The notes beneath the pieces were generated by a model, which had not been told where the DNA came from, ran no database searches, and saw only the letters and a list, made by a program, of their open reading frames with translations. 5,636 bases of DNA from Lachnoclostridium phytofermentans (lineage in GTDB: Bacteria > Bacillota > Clostridia > Lachnospirales > Lachnospiraceae): assembly GCA_003526525.1 (NCBI GenBank), contig DPVV01000471.1, positions 1 to 5,636 on the forward strand, written 5' to 3'. A program made the translations under genes and the position numbers. Below, one piece after another: positions 5,521 through 5,636 of the stretch. Position 1 is the first letter of the stretch, and each line of letters starts with the position of its first letter.

Positions 5521-5636
5521 ATAGAAATTATATCTGGACATGAATCCATTTAATATGAAGTTGTGCTTAAAAATGTATCCAATTTAATAAGAATTATGCC
5601 CAGAATGCATCCAATAGTAAATTCCTATGTCATCAT
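5521..5636. repeat. Degenerate ~33-bp tandem repeat, three copies plus a partial one at the window edge
   Basis: Units are about 5521-5552, 5553-5586 and 5587-5618, with a partial fourth from 5619 that the window cuts off. The shared features are a GAA-TTAT-like start and an ATG-x-ATCCA core at 5540, 5573 and 5605 (33 and 32 bp apart). TTTAATA joins the first two junctions. The copies differ by several substitutions and 1-2 bp indels, so this is an old or diverged array. The rest of the stretch after the terminator (5454-5520) shows no gene. Confidence 0.55.

Noticed and set aside
5584..5634. C-terminal tail of a minus-strand gene entering from the right (16 codons ending in TAA)
   Set aside because: The frame lies inside the degenerate repeats and is too short to judge; sequence beyond the window would decide.
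5521..5636. CRISPR array
   Set aside because: The units are contiguous and diverged, without invariant repeats separated by unique spacers, and no cas genes are present.

Overview
The window is AT-rich DNA with strong AGGAGG-type ribosome binding sites and TTGaca/TATAAT promoters. This fits a low-GC Firmicute, most likely an anaerobic, plant-polysaccharide-using clostridium of the Lachnospiraceae (Clostridium/Lachnoclostridium phytofermentans-like). The placement is inferred from protein style, the presence of pyrI and the sugar-acid gene; no single base pattern proves it.

Left part (1-2821): a sigma-A-type promoter is followed by three copies of a palindromic TGTAAGCGCTTACA-type operator. 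Next come a LacI/GalR-family repressor (258-1259) and, 71 bp later, uxaC, glucuronate/galacturonate isomerase (1331-2731). A strong hairpin terminator ends the unit. The likely logic is a local sugar-acid switch: the repressor controls its own promoter and, by read-through, the isomerase. The operators also match the cre consensus of CcpA, and the regulator's DNA-reading helix resembles that of CcpA, so carbon catabolite control could act at the same sites.

Middle (2819-3726, minus strand): an 8-bp tandem repeat lies beside the terminator. A convergent gene follows, encoding a 262-residue protein without a signal peptide whose C-terminal half looks like a discoidin/galactose-binding-type beta-sandwich. 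Its ribosome binding site and promoter place the start at 3668, not at the first in-frame ATG.

Right part (3890-5453): a compact promoter with a very short leader drives pyrB (aspartate carbamoyltransferase catalytic chain) and pyrI (zinc-binding regulatory chain), closed by a hairpin terminator. Together they make the allosteric ATCase of pyrimidine synthesis. I see no PyrR-type attenuator. The last ~115 bp hold a degenerate repeat of about 33 bp that runs to the window edge.

Most of the window is ordinary metabolism. I do not see a new defence, mobile or RNA-guided system. The points most worth a second look are the triple operator with its CcpA-like repressor, the uncharacterised minus-strand protein, and the terminal 33-bp repeats.
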